Shown here piece after piece: positions 1 to 54,289 of a stretch of DNA of 64,000 nucleotides (position 1 is the first letter of the stretch; each line of letters begins with the position of its first letter). The position numbers and the translations under genes are program-made. The stretch spans positions 1,578,501 to 1,642,500 of the forward strand of contig CANXME010002327.1 of NCBI GenBank assembly GCA_948144175.1, given 5' to 3'. The notes beneath the pieces were generated by a model. It was not told the origin of the DNA. It did no database searches and saw nothing but the letters and a program-made list of their open reading frames with translations. This stretch comes from Closterium sp. NIES-65 (lineage: Eukaryota > Streptophyta > Zygnematophyceae > Desmidiales > Closteriaceae).

Positions 1-40683
<40,683 letters not shown>

Positions 40684-43600
40684 GGCTAGATTACAGCTCT
40701 AGTACTACTACTTAAGTTTCAAAACCGGTCCGTAGCAAAACCTCCAGCTAATAGGAAATACAATATTACTAGCGATTTTTTTGAATCGGGTGGAGTCGAT
40801 TGCTAAAGACTTCGAGGACAGGTGGCGTCTTATCGGCCAACCCCCGAACTCTCGCCTCGCAGCAAAAATATCATCCAAAACGCTGTTCCGTGCCATCTTG
40901 GGTTTGCAGAATCAACTCACCTGTTACATCTAGCCCTCACCAATTTCACGCCCGGCAACTCGAAAGCACCCTGAACCCGATCTTGGCTTGACCAATGAAC
41001 TCCCATAATTTGAGGACTATAAACGACTCAGTCCAGTGTCGAGCTATTAAAAATACTTCCTCACTCACGTCCCAGCAAATAGACCAAAATTTTATTGCGA
41101 CCCATATTTCGTCCCCTCTAAGTTCTCCGAGACGTCTGAAACGCACCCTCTTCAAAACATCCGTACTCCAAAAAACCCTTCAGAATCGGGTAAATCAGAA
41201 ATGATTACGCAGGGGGGTGTATCGGCCATAGTGAAGGTGGCGCGGGCTAGGTGTAGCATGCAGGTACAAGACTGTGTGCATGCGTTGACATGCGCCGCTG
41301 TTGTTCCTTCGCGCGCTTGAACAAAATCTTACACCAGTGTCAGGAACAAGGTATGCACCACACAGCCCCAGTATTTTCCGATTTAGGGCGCGCTAGAGCC
41401 TGTTCTTTATTGAACATTCTTTGGAGCGGGTCCTAGGGCGATCTCGGACGTGTTTTCTACAAGGTCGAACTCGTAAATGCAAAACACAGGGATCGGCACC
41501 CCTCGTCAGTTGAACCAAGACAGTGGTTTGGAGAACCCGAACCCCTACCGGCCATTCGACCTAGATTCGGTCAGGAAACTACTGCGTCTGAGCTACTATA
41601 CTTTCAGTCGTCGCCAAGATTTCGTGATCGTCGTACTGATTTCGTCCTCCTCGTCAGGGGAGTCCACATTGCAACTGTATTCGGTGCAACTCTCCGCCAA
41701 GTTCGAGCTCCTTCAGGGTATTCAGCTGTCTCGTTAGCCCGCGTTTGCGGTTGCGTGGGAGCGCAGGTTTGCTTGTGTAACACGGGCTTTGTGCAAATAC
41801 ACCTTGTCTGCGTTTAGACGCTGCTATCTGACCACGTAGACATCCTTCTCCTTGGTCAACATAGCTAATAAGAGTAGCTAATAAGGTTAGAGCCGCGCAT
41901 TCTCTTCGCGCGGTGCTGCACAAAAAACTTTATAAATGCCGAGCTACACTCAATCTCGGAGCACTAAGTTTGAATTCCTTAAGACGAAACATTCCTGGCT
42001 GTACACGGATAGCTTCAACGTCTCTGAGTGCCCATTTCATTAGACAAAAACGACCAAAGGGTGCTCAAAACAAAACAGCAGACCAGGTGTACATGTGTAA
42101 CACTGTTCAGCAGGTACTACACAGGGTCCGCAGAACCCATGGTTCGCTGCGGCCCAGATGGCCCAGCCCGCAGACTAGGACGGGCCATATGTGAGGCTGC
42201 TCGAGGACCAAGAGAGGAAAGAAACAGGCTAACAGTAACAGCGCTTCTGTCCGATCTGGTCCGAGCCATTTTGCGGGTCCGCCAGGCAAAATTGCAGGGG
42301 TTGTTTTGGTCCGTCAGACCAGTCCGCGAGATTTGAGTGGGACATGGTTTGGGCCTGATCCGTCGGACTAGCCCTGGTTTAGCGGACCAGGGGCTAGACG
42401 GACCTTGAATAGCACGCCAAATCCCCGTTTTAGGTCGTATCCCCGCCTAGTGTCAAGAAGTTGGTGTCAAGAAGTTTGCGCATGCGATTGGTTAAAAAAA
42501 CGATTGACCAATCGCATTGGCCGGAAATTTGTTCTGGACCAATAGGGTGCGAGCACTTCTTGACACTTTTTTCTTGACACTAGGCAGGGATACGACCTTA
42601 CATGTTTCTACAAGGTTCTCGAACTCGCAACAAGTTTCTTGCGGTCCACGTATTTTTTCACTCAAACCTCAACGATTTACCACCGAAAACTCGTAATACA
42701 CACACAAAAAAAAAACACGACCTCTCGCTCGAACAACACAAGAAAAACATGGGATGCTCTGTTTGAAATATATGGATAATCAGCAGCCCATAAAAACCGT
42801 CCGTTCACGATCCAATAAAAATAAAACTGGAAAACTCGTGGCAACCAGTTCTATCTTTCTATATTCGCAAAGATTTTGAAGCCAGGTTATGATGAGGGAT
42901 TGTACTTGGGATTTGAATGCTTAAACTGGGAAACTAGGAAGGATTTGGATTGTCCAGCAGTGCTGGTTGCGCACAAGTCCCATTTTACACATTCGCGTGT
43001 GATCAAACATTGGCGTGTGCTCATGGAGACTTCGCCACTCCTGCCGCGATCGGCATCACCTCTTCCACCTGTGTCCCTAGTGCTTTTGTTCAACATGTAA
43101 GCGTCAATGTTTACATTTCGCTCCAATAGTGTGGCCAGCAGTTTGGGCTGTTCTGTCCAGCGAACTCCAACAAAGTCAACGGCCCTTTCTTTCAAAAAAA
43201 AAAAAAAATTGTGAAAGCTCATACAATAAGAAGTCAACGGCCCTAGCTCCCTGCCGGGTAGGTCGGCCGGGTAGCGTCTGTTTGTGCCGGGTAGCGTCTG
43301 TCTGTTAGGGGCTTCTGTACTCCAGCGCTAGAAACGGGCGAAGTCCGAGCCTCCAGAACGCGAGCTGATGGCAACTGCAGGAACCGCCCAGAACCAAGCT
43401 CGCGAGCCATTCGAGCGGCAGATAGTAGAGCAGACTCAGGTCGCGGTACTAGGGCGTCCATGAAACTCGAATTTTGGACACACACGTCAGCATCAGCATG
43501 TGTTCCTGGCATGTCCTCCGCTGATATGAGTTCAATAATATCTGCTCGACTACTTGTCGAAACATCATTCGCGAAATCTCCAAAACCCCGGCGTTTTAGA

Positions 43601-44278
43601 CCTACTTTTGCTGTACACGTAATCAGCAACACACTCGAAGTGCACGTGTTTCTCACACCTAACGCTGAGCTGGAGGCCGGATGAGTGTCCAGGACACCCC
43701 AGGACCGCGACCTCACACTCGATACGGCGACTCCATTAGGATTGTAAGAGTCTACAATAGCAAAAGTTTTGGGCTCCCACTAACAGTTATGAGTTGTAAT
43801 GGAGTGAAGATTCGGAATCTTACTATGTTTGCAGTGTAATCATTCACATACTGCAACGAGTTTGATGGACTAGAAACATCCGAGCATCTCATAAACAGTC
43901 TGAATGGCAAATTGAGTAACTTCGCAATTTTGCGAAATCAGCGTTCCCAAATCACGAAGTGGGGAAATTATTCTGCCCGTAGCTTACTTTCAAGTATCAT
44001 CTCAGGTTACTGCTGCCAAACAGAAAAAATACATCCGGAATCATTGCATGACGCTCTCTGATTGAAGCGATTCTGCGTTAGACTGGCAAAATAGGCTAGA
44101 CTTTGTGCAATGTGTTCTTTTAACGGTAATAACGCATCTCTCGCATGGCCCAAACTAAACTCTTGAACCGCGCGTGGTCCGAAATTCGGATCATCCTGCA
44201 CTATGCATGCGACCGTAACGCCCAAGGTGTCCCCCACCAATCAGTGACATGTGCGACCCCATATTGGGTCTCCCCCTT
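40684..44278. other. Upstream / intergenic stretch with no supported gene
   Basis: This region lies 5' of the giant gene. Apart from the MITE at 42433-42597 I see no convincing coding region. The longest open frames (minus strand near 43243-43716 and 44007-44240) lack an ATG at their start and any recognisable domain. The promoter of the giant gene must be here, but no clear TATA box or other element stands out. Confidence 0.5.
42433..42597. mobile_element. PIF/Harbinger-type (Tourist-like) MITE, 165 bp
   Basis: Long imperfect terminal inverted repeats of about 50 bp (GGTCGTATCCCCGCCTAGTG at left; CACTAGGCAGGGATACGACC at right). Both ends include TGTCAAGAAG words. It is flanked by TTA on each side (42430-42432 and 42598-42600), the 3-bp target of PIF/Harbinger elements. 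No coding capacity. It would fold into a near-complete hairpin. Confidence 0.75.
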
Positions 44279-44283
44279 TTGAC

Positions 44284-45087
44284 TGTTGGGAACAATAAGT
44301 CTTAAGCGCCTCTGTCGTGTCGAAACTCAGGACGCTAGCGAAGCAGTCCGAATCGAAGCATCGCGAGTCAACCCTCGGAGGTTAGGGTAACCGCCTGGAG
44401 GTTACAAGAAATTCAAAGGTCAGCGACCTTTGACTCGACAATTACAGCGCGACAGCAAGGACACACAACTGACTCGACATTGAGCAGTTGCCCGAGTCGC
44501 ACTGTATCGATAAAGGCGTCACACGCCAACCGGGGGCGGGACAAGGTAAAAATCGTCACGCGCCCTAGGCGCGCGACCGGAAAATCGTAGCAGCGGAAAC
44601 GTGAGGCCAGAACGAACGTCGCTCTGATAACATGTCGAGAGTTGAACGAGAAAGCGTTAAGATTAAGTAGGGCCTAGGCTTAGTAGCCTAGGCCCAAGTA
44701 GGATATCGAGCGGGTTTCTCCTAGGCGAGGTATCGAGTGAGTTGGAAGGGTGATTTGACTATAGGTTTCAAGAAACATATAGCATAGGAAACAAAGTTGG
44801 TGCACCACCAACAAAGCACAATAACTACACTACAACTAGAAGCAGTTATAAAAGATGACAAATTTATTTCGACAATCGCAACAGTAAAACGGTTTAAATC
44901 TATCTATTCGTATTCCTTGTACTCTTATATAAACCTTGTACTTGCTTGTTTAATTCAACTTACTTTGCCCTCACACACCAGCGCAAGGTGGTTCAATCAT
45001 TCTTCACTTCAACGCTTCCGCTATTACCGTACAATCCTACTCAGTCCTTAAACTCTACAAAGATCCTGGGGCTTCTCAGCCCAACAT
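44284..45087 (+). repeat. 5' LTR of element A (804 bp)
   Basis: TG...CA ends; contains a TATATAAA box near 44924. It carries 364 bp (44511-44874) absent from the 3' LTR. Confidence 0.9.
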
Positions 45088-45153
45088 GGTATGAGAGCAG
45101 TTAGAGTTTAAGATCATTTTCTCTCTCAATACTTAAATACAAAAAAAGAAGAC

Positions 45154-47917
45154 ATGTCTGCAAGGAAGGAGAGGAGCTCCTCCAACGGCTCTCCAGGCAC
45201 CACTCCTACTCCACCCCCTGCTTCTGGTCTACAGACAGAGGAAGGCACTACCGCAAGACCAGCAGCTGGGTCCACGGAAACACCAGCAGGCTTCGACTCA
45301 AACATGATGGAGAAATTTTTCTCCTTCATGTCCTTCTACGAGCAACACCAGCAAGGAGTGCCTGCGCAGTCAAACAACAGCAACAACAACAACAATGTTA
45401 CTCCGATGAGCCTCGACGGCTCATCCTACGCACGCGGGATTCAACAACAACAACAGCAGCCTACCTTTGCACCGTACGAGCCCCAACGTCGCTCCGTCAG
45501 CTTCGTGCCGCAACCGCAACCTGCATCGGGACAAGAAAGGACATTGGATGCGTTACAAGTCCAATCGCAATTCGCGCATGTCCTAAAACTACAAACGACG
45601 AAGCTTTTCGACGGCAAAGACTTCTTCACCTGGTCGTTCGAGTTTGAACTGATGATGGAAGGAGCACAGATTCTCGGCTTCTTCGACGGGTCCCTGCCAT
45701 ATCCAACAAACGGGACGCAATATGAGAAGCAGCAATATACATATCAATCGATGATGGCGTACACGATTCTACTGAGGAACATTACCCCGACCCAGCAGCA
45801 GAACATCAGGACTTACCGAGGCTACGGCAACTCCGCGGAGCTCGCATACAACCACCTGAAGAACCTGTATCAAGCAACAGACAGCGTAAACCAAAGCAGG
45901 TTAATGGCGCAGTTGACAACGATTGAAATGAAACCGGGCGAGAAAGGCATGGCTTATATCAGCCGCTGCCGCGAACTGCGCGACAAGCTTCTTCGATGCG
46001 GCGGGTCAATTTCAGAAGACGCCTTTGTCACGGTGGTCATCGGCGGTCTCGGCCCCCACTGGCGCTCCACTCGCGCCATATTACGAGCACACGGGAGGAT
46101 CTCCGAAGCGGCACTTTGCGCCGAAATTCATGCTAAGCAGCAGGACATGGACCTGCAAGAAGAAAGACACAAGAAGAAAACATTAGCACCAGAATTCGCC
46201 TTCCACACTCAGCAACGACACAACGGCAACAACAATCGACAACAGCAAGTGAAAACGGTACCTCCATTCTGCCACATCTGCAAGACTTCGGGCCATCCTC
46301 GCACGCATTTCCCGTCTCGTCAGACAACACGACAGCGACAACTCCGGCCTTCAAGCTCCCAAGTTACTTCAACGCAAGCAAGTCCGACGACCACGATCCA
46401 AGCTTCAACGACTTCAACTGGACAACCTGCACAAGGAACAAGAAGCATCGTCAACTGCATGGTGAAGATAAACGATTCTTGCACAACAGAGTCACCACCC
46501 CACTACTCACCAGAAGAGGAGCTCGACAACAGGACGCCTCGCCGCGAATCACTCCAGCCGAATCCGACATACGCCGCCATCGCTCAAAGCGAACCGTCCG
46601 GCCAAGATACTTGGTTCTTGGATAGTTGCTGCGGACAACACATGTGCTCCTCCGGGCGCTTCGTACAACGCGAACATCGACTCCAGCGAGAAGTAGTCAT
46701 CACGGTCGCCAACAACCAGAACCTGCGCACAAAACGACAAGGAGTCGTTCAACTTCAATCAAGAGAAACCAACGTCATACTACACATGTCGAAAGTTCTC
46801 ATCGCAGAAGGACTTGGTTACAACTTACTGAGTGTTAGCCAGCTGATGGCGAAGGGGATTCACCTGGAAGCCGACAGCACCACCCAGGAGTTCAAGCTTT
46901 ACCACGGAAGGGCCGGTCTCTACATCGGAAGAGCAGTATTGAAGAACAATGTCTTCGTCCTTGACTTCGTCCCCGACCTGGGCACTGCAGACAGCGACGC
47001 CATCGTCAACTTCACCGACTCGACACACCCTCCGGACCTTGATCCCGACTTCAGCCCAGGAGGCTTCTGGTACTCACACACCATCCCTGAAGCAGAGCGA
47101 ACACGAGCATTAGCAACAATTCAACAATCGGCAGCAAAAGAGACAACAATAGCAGCAGCAGAGACAACAATAGCAGCAGCAGAGACAACATCGGCAGCAG
47201 CAACAACATCGGCAGCAGCAGGAACAACAACACCAGTCATCGTCGACGAAGAACCACCAACACCCGCACAACAGCTGAACCCAACCCAACGAGAAGTCCA
47301 CCGCAGCGCCAACTTCGTCGCCAGCTTTTACTCCAACTCCGACGCGTTTCAACGATCACCCGGACACCGCGCCTCCGAAGACATCTGGCACGCACGCACA
47401 GGACATCCAAGCAATACAGTGTTAAACAACACGGTACGAGCAGGAGTGTTAGACAAAGATTCGCTACTACTACTCGACGGCAGAGAACTTCAACGCGCAC
47501 GAGGAACTTGCCTCATCTGCCCCGAAGCCGACTTACCTCATCGACCGTTCTCTTCTCACCACAACCCGAGCGCACCTGCATACGCACCACTCAAAAAAGT
47601 CTACAGCGACATCCTCTACAATCGAGAACCAGGCCAAGTGACCTATAATTACACGATTACCTTCATCGACGCCGCCACTCGATACGTCTGGCATCGCAAC
47701 CTACCTAGCCGCGACATGGCACTCGCAGCATTCGCCGCCTGGCTACCGGTAGAAGAAAGGGAATCAGGAACGCAGCTAAAAAGCTTCCAGTCAGACGGAG
47801 GTGGCGAGTACACCTCTCAGCGCTTCAAGCAGTACCTGGCGGAAAGGGGAATCAAGCAACTCCTCTCCCTTCCCTACGCACATCAGAAGCAAGGTGTTGC
47901 AGAAAGAATGAACAGGA
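45154..47917 (+). mobile_element. Element A: gag, protease and first part of integrase
   Basis: The coding block opens MSARKERSSS after the primer site. A copia gag domain of the UBN2 type is at about 45600-46140 (KLFDGKDFFTWSFEFELMM, then NQSRLMAQLTTIEM). A zinc-knuckle-like segment is near 46265-46310. The aspartic protease motif WFLDSCCGQHM is near 46612. The GAG-pre-integrase motif DIWHARTGHPS is near 47380, and the integrase core is at about 47600-47917 (SFQSDGGGEYTS, then KQGVAERMNR). It stops at the insertion point of element B. A glutamine/alanine/threonine-rich spacer lies at about 47110-47260. Confidence 0.85.
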
Positions 47918-48049
47918 TGAGCAAGTGTGAACGAGAATGAGTGCAGTATGAAATGAAGTGAGTACAAATATGAAACCCTAATTGGGTCGTACCCCCTATG
48001 GGATACCCCACTATAGCCTACAGAAACAAGTAAGCTATATGTTCTGACA
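47918..48049 (-). repeat. 3' LTR of element B
   Basis: 132 bp, identical by eye to 55332-55463. Confidence 0.88.
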
Positions 48050-50839
48050 CACCCCCATAGGCAAAGTGGGGGAGAACAAGGGGTCACAAGACCAGTCAAG
48101 CAAAGCAAAGAAAAGCTCAGGGTGGATCACAAAGTCACCACGCATTCCGAGCACAAGTTCAAAGGCCAGAAGGCCAGTTCACATGCAAGATCATATATAG
48201 AGATATACAAGAGTCAAGCAAGCAAGAGCAAGAGTATATATAGGCGAAGGTACAAGCAAGGTCAAGAGGAGAGCAAGTGAGGCAAGACAGGCACAAGGCC
48301 TAACTGCGTGCAACAACGCTGATGATCACAAGGCGCAAGTGCCTTGGTGAAGACATCAGCAGTGTTGGCCTCAGAGGCCACGTACGCAAGTCGCAACTGT
48401 CCACGCTGCTGTAGCTCACGAGCAAGAAAGTAGCGGAGAGCAATGTGCTTCGTTCTGTGCTCCAGTCGCTGCTCTCGACACAAGGCCAGCATGGCCTTGT
48501 TGTCTACGTACAGGACTGGAGGAGAACGAGGCTGCTCTCCAAGGTCGATCAGCAGGTAGGTGAGCCAGCGTAACTCCTGTGCAGCCATAGCCCCAGCGTA
48601 GATCTCAGCCTCACAACTGGAGCCGAGAACAGAAGACGAGCGCGTAGCCCGCCACGAGACAGAGCCGGAACCAAGGCTGAAGGTGTAACCCTGTGACGAC
48701 CGCTGCGTAGCCTGGTCGTCAGCCCAAGAAGCGTCTGCGTGCCCAGTGAGGACCACTGGACTGCGCCCTCCAAGCACTAGCCCCATGCCCGACGTACTGC
48801 ACAAGTAGCGCAACACCCTCTTCGCTGCAGCCATGTGCTCTGGTCGGTGTCTCCCAGGAGCAACAAAGCGTGCGAGAATGCTAAGAGGGTATGCGAGGTC
48901 AGGTCGTGTGCAAGTCATCAGGTACATGAGGCAGCCAACAAGCTCTGCAAACGGGCCACTCGACTCTACGGACTCATCCGAAGGCAGAGCTGAGAGCGAG
49001 TGGCGAGTAGGCAGAGGAGTGGCCTGAGGCGAGGAGTACGTGAAGCCGAAGCGCTGAAGGACCTGCTGCACCATGTGTGACTGAGTCAGGGTAATGGTGC
49101 GGCGTGCTCTGTCCCGGGTGATCTGCAAGCCAAGGTAGCTGCGCAGTTCACCCAGGTCAGTGCACGTGTATCTCTTCTGCAGCTCGGACTTCACGTAGGC
49201 GAGTCCAGCAGTGTCAGCTGTGGCAAAGACCAAGTCGTCGACGTACACGAGGATGTAGAACGGCGGCAGAGAGGTGTCGGTGCGCAGAAACAGCGACGGG
49301 TCGGTAGTAGAAGGAGCAAACCCAAGTGCCGCGAGCGTAGTCCTCAGTGTGTCGTGCCACTCACGTGGCGCCTGGCGGAGACCGTAGACTGGACGCCGAA
49401 GACTCCACTGGGTGCCAGGAGGGAGAGACCCAGTGAAGCCAGGTGGGCGACGCAGCCAGATCTCCTCGTGCAGGCTGCCCTGCAAGAAAGCTGTGCTGAA
49501 GTCGAGAGAGTGCAGCTCGTAGTCACGGTGAGCAGCAACGTGCAGCAGAACCCGAAGAGTGGTCATCTTCGGGGTGGGGGAGAAGGTCTGAAAGTAGTCC
49601 ACCCCCTGCCGCTGACTGAAGCCACGAGCCACGTAACGCGCCTTGAAGACAGGCGGAGAACCCGGCGGCCGCTTCACCCTGAAAATCCACATGCCACTGA
49701 CGATGTTCGCCCCAGGAGGGGGAACAGCGTCAACGTAGGTGCCTGTGGACTTCCAGGAAGCCATCTCTGCATCCATAGCTGCCTGCCACTGAGAGGAGTA
49801 GGGACCCTCTATCGCCTCCGCGTAAGAGCGCGGAGTCGGGATGTCTGGTGCATCCGGGTCTCCCTCAGGGGCTAGCAGTACAGACGCGAGACGAGGTGAA
49901 GCGGCGGCCAGACACTGGAACTCCTCCTGCCTGTCCTCAAGGACGTCCGTGCCAAGGGCACACTCACCCCCGACGGACGGAGGACAGGCGGACTCAGACT
50001 CAGTGACAAGACGAGCAGCGTAGTCTAGACGACAGCGCGCAGCAAAGTCGACAAGCTCAGTGACAAGGGCAGATGCAGCAAACGACTCGAAGGAAGGGTC
50101 AGTGACAGCAGTAGCAAGGAGACGCGTGACAGTAGGACTGGCAGCACGAAGAGAGTCCGACTCCGGGTCGGCAAGAGCAGGAAGAGAGGAAGTAGGAGGA
50201 GAAGGCAAAGGGGCACGCAGAGGAGCAGTGGACGGACGCAGTGACATCCGGTGCGTGCCAGGGACAGGAGGAGGACGCTGACGCGACCCGCGACCACTAG
50301 CGCGCTCAGTACGAACAGGCGACACAGGACGAGACGCAGGCTCACGACGCTCAGTAAGACCTCCAGTCGGACCAGTGTAGGGAGAAGGAGCAAGCAAAGG
50401 GGAGGCAGGCTGTAGCTGTGGCTGTGACAGGACAGGCTACGGACCCTCTAAGGGAGGAGGAGGAGGTGGAAGACCAAGAACCTGCTGCAGGAGCGGAACG
50501 AAGTACGGTCGGGGCCGCGCGGCGACGCTAGAAACAGCAGGACCAGCACCAGCAGCCCCGGCAGGAGCACCCACTCCAGCAGCACCTCCAGCAGCACCAC
50601 CAGAAGCACTGTCAGTCGGACCGCCAACGGCAGGCTCAGCGCCAACACCCTCAGCAGTACCAGCTCCAGGAGAACCCTCAGACTCAGCAGCTCCAGCACC
50701 CACAGTACGAGCACCGGCGGGACGCGCGGCAGCAGTACCCTCTGCAGCCGAAGAACCACCAGCACCAGCAGCACGCCTCCAACGCCTGGCAAACCACTCA
50801 CGCAGCTCCTGTGGGGAGAGTGGCTCCCGGCGAGACGAA

Positions 50840-51085
50840 GCACCCCCAGGCACAGCACCCCCAGGCTCAGCACCCCCAGACTCAGCACCCCCAGGCTCGG
50901 CACCTCCAGGCTCAGCACCCCCAGGCCCAGCACCCCCAGGCTCAGCACCCCTAGGCACAGCACCCCAAGGCACAACACCCCTAGGCTCGGCACCTCCAGG
51001 CTCAGCACCCCCAGGCACAGCACTCCTAGGCTCAGCACCCCCAGGCTCAGCACCCCCAGACTCCGCACCCCCAGGCTCAGCTCCC
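50840..51085. repeat. 15-bp coding minisatellite in element B
   Basis: Repeats of CCCCCAGGCTCAGCA (plus strand) encode repeated GGAEP in the variable linker between integrase and RT. Element C carries the same GGAEP repeats at about 63010-63150. Confidence 0.8.
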
Positions 51086-54000
51086 GCAGCAGCACCAGAG
51101 TCACCAGTGACCTCGACAGGCTCGACCGCGTCTACCTGGGACACACCTGAAGGGGCAGGACCCTGAGGGGGGAGGGGGACTACCGGGGGGGGACCTGGTA
51201 CCAGGAAGAGCGGGGGTGGGGGGAGGGACAGAGTGCGGTAGGGGAAGAGACGGTAGTAGGGTACCGACTCGTCGAACGTGACGTCCTGGGAGGACAGAAC
51301 ACGTCGGGAGGTGGGGTGGTAAAACTGCCACCCAGGGGCGTCGGGGGGGAACCCCAGGAAGACGCAGGGAGAAGCACGAGGGGACAGCTTGTCCGCAGAC
51401 AGGTCGCGAACAAACGCCCGAGATCCCCAGACCCGGAACGCCGACGCATCGCCAACCTTCCCCGTCCACAGCAGGGCTGGGGAGGTCTCCGGTCGAGAGA
51501 CCCTGGGGTGGAGGTTGATCTGGTGCGCAGCGTACCTGACCGCAAACGGCCACAGAAAATGGGGAGCAGCCGCATGCATCATGGACGTACGAGCGACGTC
51601 CATGACCATGCCAATGCGGCGCTCAGCAATCCCATTCTGCTGTGGTGAGTCCGGAAGCGTGAAGGTCTGACGGATGCCTCGCGCACGACATTAGGCACTC
51701 AGGAGGCCAGAGGAGAACTCTCCGCCTCTGTCCGAGTGCAGACGCAAAACAGGGAAGTCAGAGCCAAAGCTCCTCCGAAGCTGGAGACGAGCTGCGCGGA
51801 TCCAGTCGATCAACACCTCAGTGACCTCACCCTTGCTGCGCAAGGGGAAGACTGTGGTGTAACGCGAGTAGTCGTCAACCACCAGCAGGAAGTAGCGCTC
51901 CTGACCCTGTCCACGGACGCGGGCTGGGCCCCACACGTCCATGTGAAGCGTCTGCAACGGGGCCTCTGTCGGAGGAAACTGGGAGGAGTGAGGGGCAGCA
52001 CGTTGGCGCCCCTCGACACAGGGGACACAGGTAGGGCCAGGGCCCGGAGGAAGGGGAGGGAGAGACCGGGGAAGACCAGACACAAGGACTCGCGAGGCCA
52101 TGCCCCTGAGCCGAAGCAGAGAGGGGTGGCCAAGGCGGTGGTGCCAGAGGAGGGTCTCGTGAGACAGACGACGACACGAGCAGGGGGCAGACTCAGGACC
52201 AGACCTGGACGCTGCAGCAAACACCTGACCAGACGAAGGGACCCTACCAGACGTAGTACCTGGAGGAGAAGCAGTGGTCAGTGTGTACAGGCTCGACCCT
52301 GGCCGACGTGTAAACGTAGCCAGGTGGCGACCTGTATCCGCCTCCGTGCAGTGGGTCACCCGCTGACGAGCAGGGGTGAACTGGTGGACACCCGCATCCA
52401 GGAGGTCAGCACCACTCACCAGGTTCGTCGAGAACGAGGGGAGGTAGAGACCAGTCAGGGTGCCAGAGGGGGCCGCCGGACACGGGAGGACAGTGGAGAA
52501 GCGAGACAGGACAGGCCCCCCAGAGGGGTCAGCCAGGGACACCGCCACCGGCCGACTCAGCGGCGTGAGAGTGGTGCGGTCCCTAAAGAAGGAGCGAGAC
52601 GCTCCAGAGTCAAGGGTGAAGGTGTGAGAGGCCGAAGCCGACACAGTACCTGAGAGGGCAGACTCACCAGCACCTGAGAGCACAGACGCACTGGCACCTA
52701 GAGCAGCAGCCTCACTAGTACCTGACGCGGCAGTACCAATGCCCGGGTCGGGCGGGAAACACCAGTAACAGTCATCCTCATCACTACCAGTCACAGCATA
52801 CATAGCAGAGAGAATAGCATCAAAATCAAGATCATAAATAGCTACACCAGCCCTAGACAGCTCTCCCCAGCGGGGGATCTCAGCGGCCTCCGGAAACTGC
52901 TGACGCCAGGCGTCGGTCAGGCGGCCAAAGCAGCGGCGGGCTGTGTGGGCGCCTCCACACCTCTCCCCTGCACGGTCACCGGTGCGAAGAACGTAGGGGC
53001 AGGGACCAAGCGCACCACCACGCTGACGCTGCAAGTACCACTCACGGAGCTGCTGAGGGCCGGGGACGGTGCGAGAGCGCTGCTGCTGCTGTGGCTGCTG
53101 CCGCGGCTGCTGCTGCTGCTGCTGCTGCTGGCGCTGACCACCCCCAGAGCTGCTCCGCTGGGACGAGCCACTCCGACCCCCGCCTCCACCGCCACCCCCG
53201 CCTCCACCGCCACCCCCGTCTCCACCGCCACCTCCCCCACCATGACCGTCGCTCCCACCGCTCCCACCGCCTCCTCCGCTACCACCTCCGCCGCCACCTC
53301 CGCCTCCACCGCCGCCACCAGTACCTCCACTCCCGCCACCACCCCCACCGCCACCCCCACTCCCCCCGCCACCCCCACCACCTCCTCCACCGCCCCCTCT
53401 AGCTCCACCCGCTCCCTTGCCCCCTTTGCCCTTGCCAGAGCGGCGTCTGCCGCTGGGGGCAGACGCCGCGCCGACCGACTCAAAACCAGTGAGGTCGGCC
53501 GCAGCGGCAGAGGCGACAGAGGGCAGCAGGGGGGAAGGACCACACCCCTCAAAGATGGGGGTGCGAGGGTCACCCCGAGAGGCCCCTACAGCGACAATAC
53601 TCTTCTCAGCCGCTAGCAGGGACTCCTCAAGGAGGTCGACAGTGAGAGTGGTGGGACAGACAGAGAGAAACTGGTCCCTAACGACACGAAGGGACTCAGG
53701 GAGACGGGTGACGAGAAAGTAGAGAGTGATGTACATGGGAGGAGGGTTCGCAGCGCGGAACTCAGCAGGAAGGGCAGCGCGGTAGCGGGTGTCACTAGCA
53801 CGGAGGTGGGTAACGAGGTCAGCGACAGTGGGAAAGGAAGCGAGGTCAGGGAAGAGAAACGGCAGCATGAGGCGGCTAAGGGTAGCGGAGGAAGGGGAGG
53901 AGTAGCGTGCAACTACAGTGTCGTACAAGGCCTGAGCGGTCTTGCACTGACTAAAGTGGGCACGCTCAGAGGAAGGGAGGTGGCGACGCACAGCAAGACG

Positions 54001-54289
54001 TGCAGCAGCATCGCGGGTCGCCCACTTGGAGCGAACGGCAGAGTCTGCATCAGCAGGTGGGGCAGGGACAGCGCCAGAGACAAAGTCAAAGAGAGAGACC
54101 TCATCTATCGCATCACACAGTAATTACAGCTGCAGGTCTTCAATCCAGACGGCAAAGTCAATGGCCCTCCCCTCAGCGTCAAACGTAAGAACATTGGGGG
54201 TGGCCATGGCAGCAGCTGAAAGTCTCACCGGGCTGGGAGTGTCGGGTAGGTCAGCAGCAGAGGAACACAGCTCAGGAACAGCAGCACGG

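Noticed and set aside
43243-43716. 157-codon minus-strand open frame
   Set aside because: It does not start with ATG, shows no domain, and has no splice or promoter context that I can support.
44007-44240. 77-codon minus-strand open frame beside element A
   Set aside because: Non-ATG start, no recognised family, and in unremarkable intergenic sequence. It could be an exon of an unknown gene, but there is no positive evidence.
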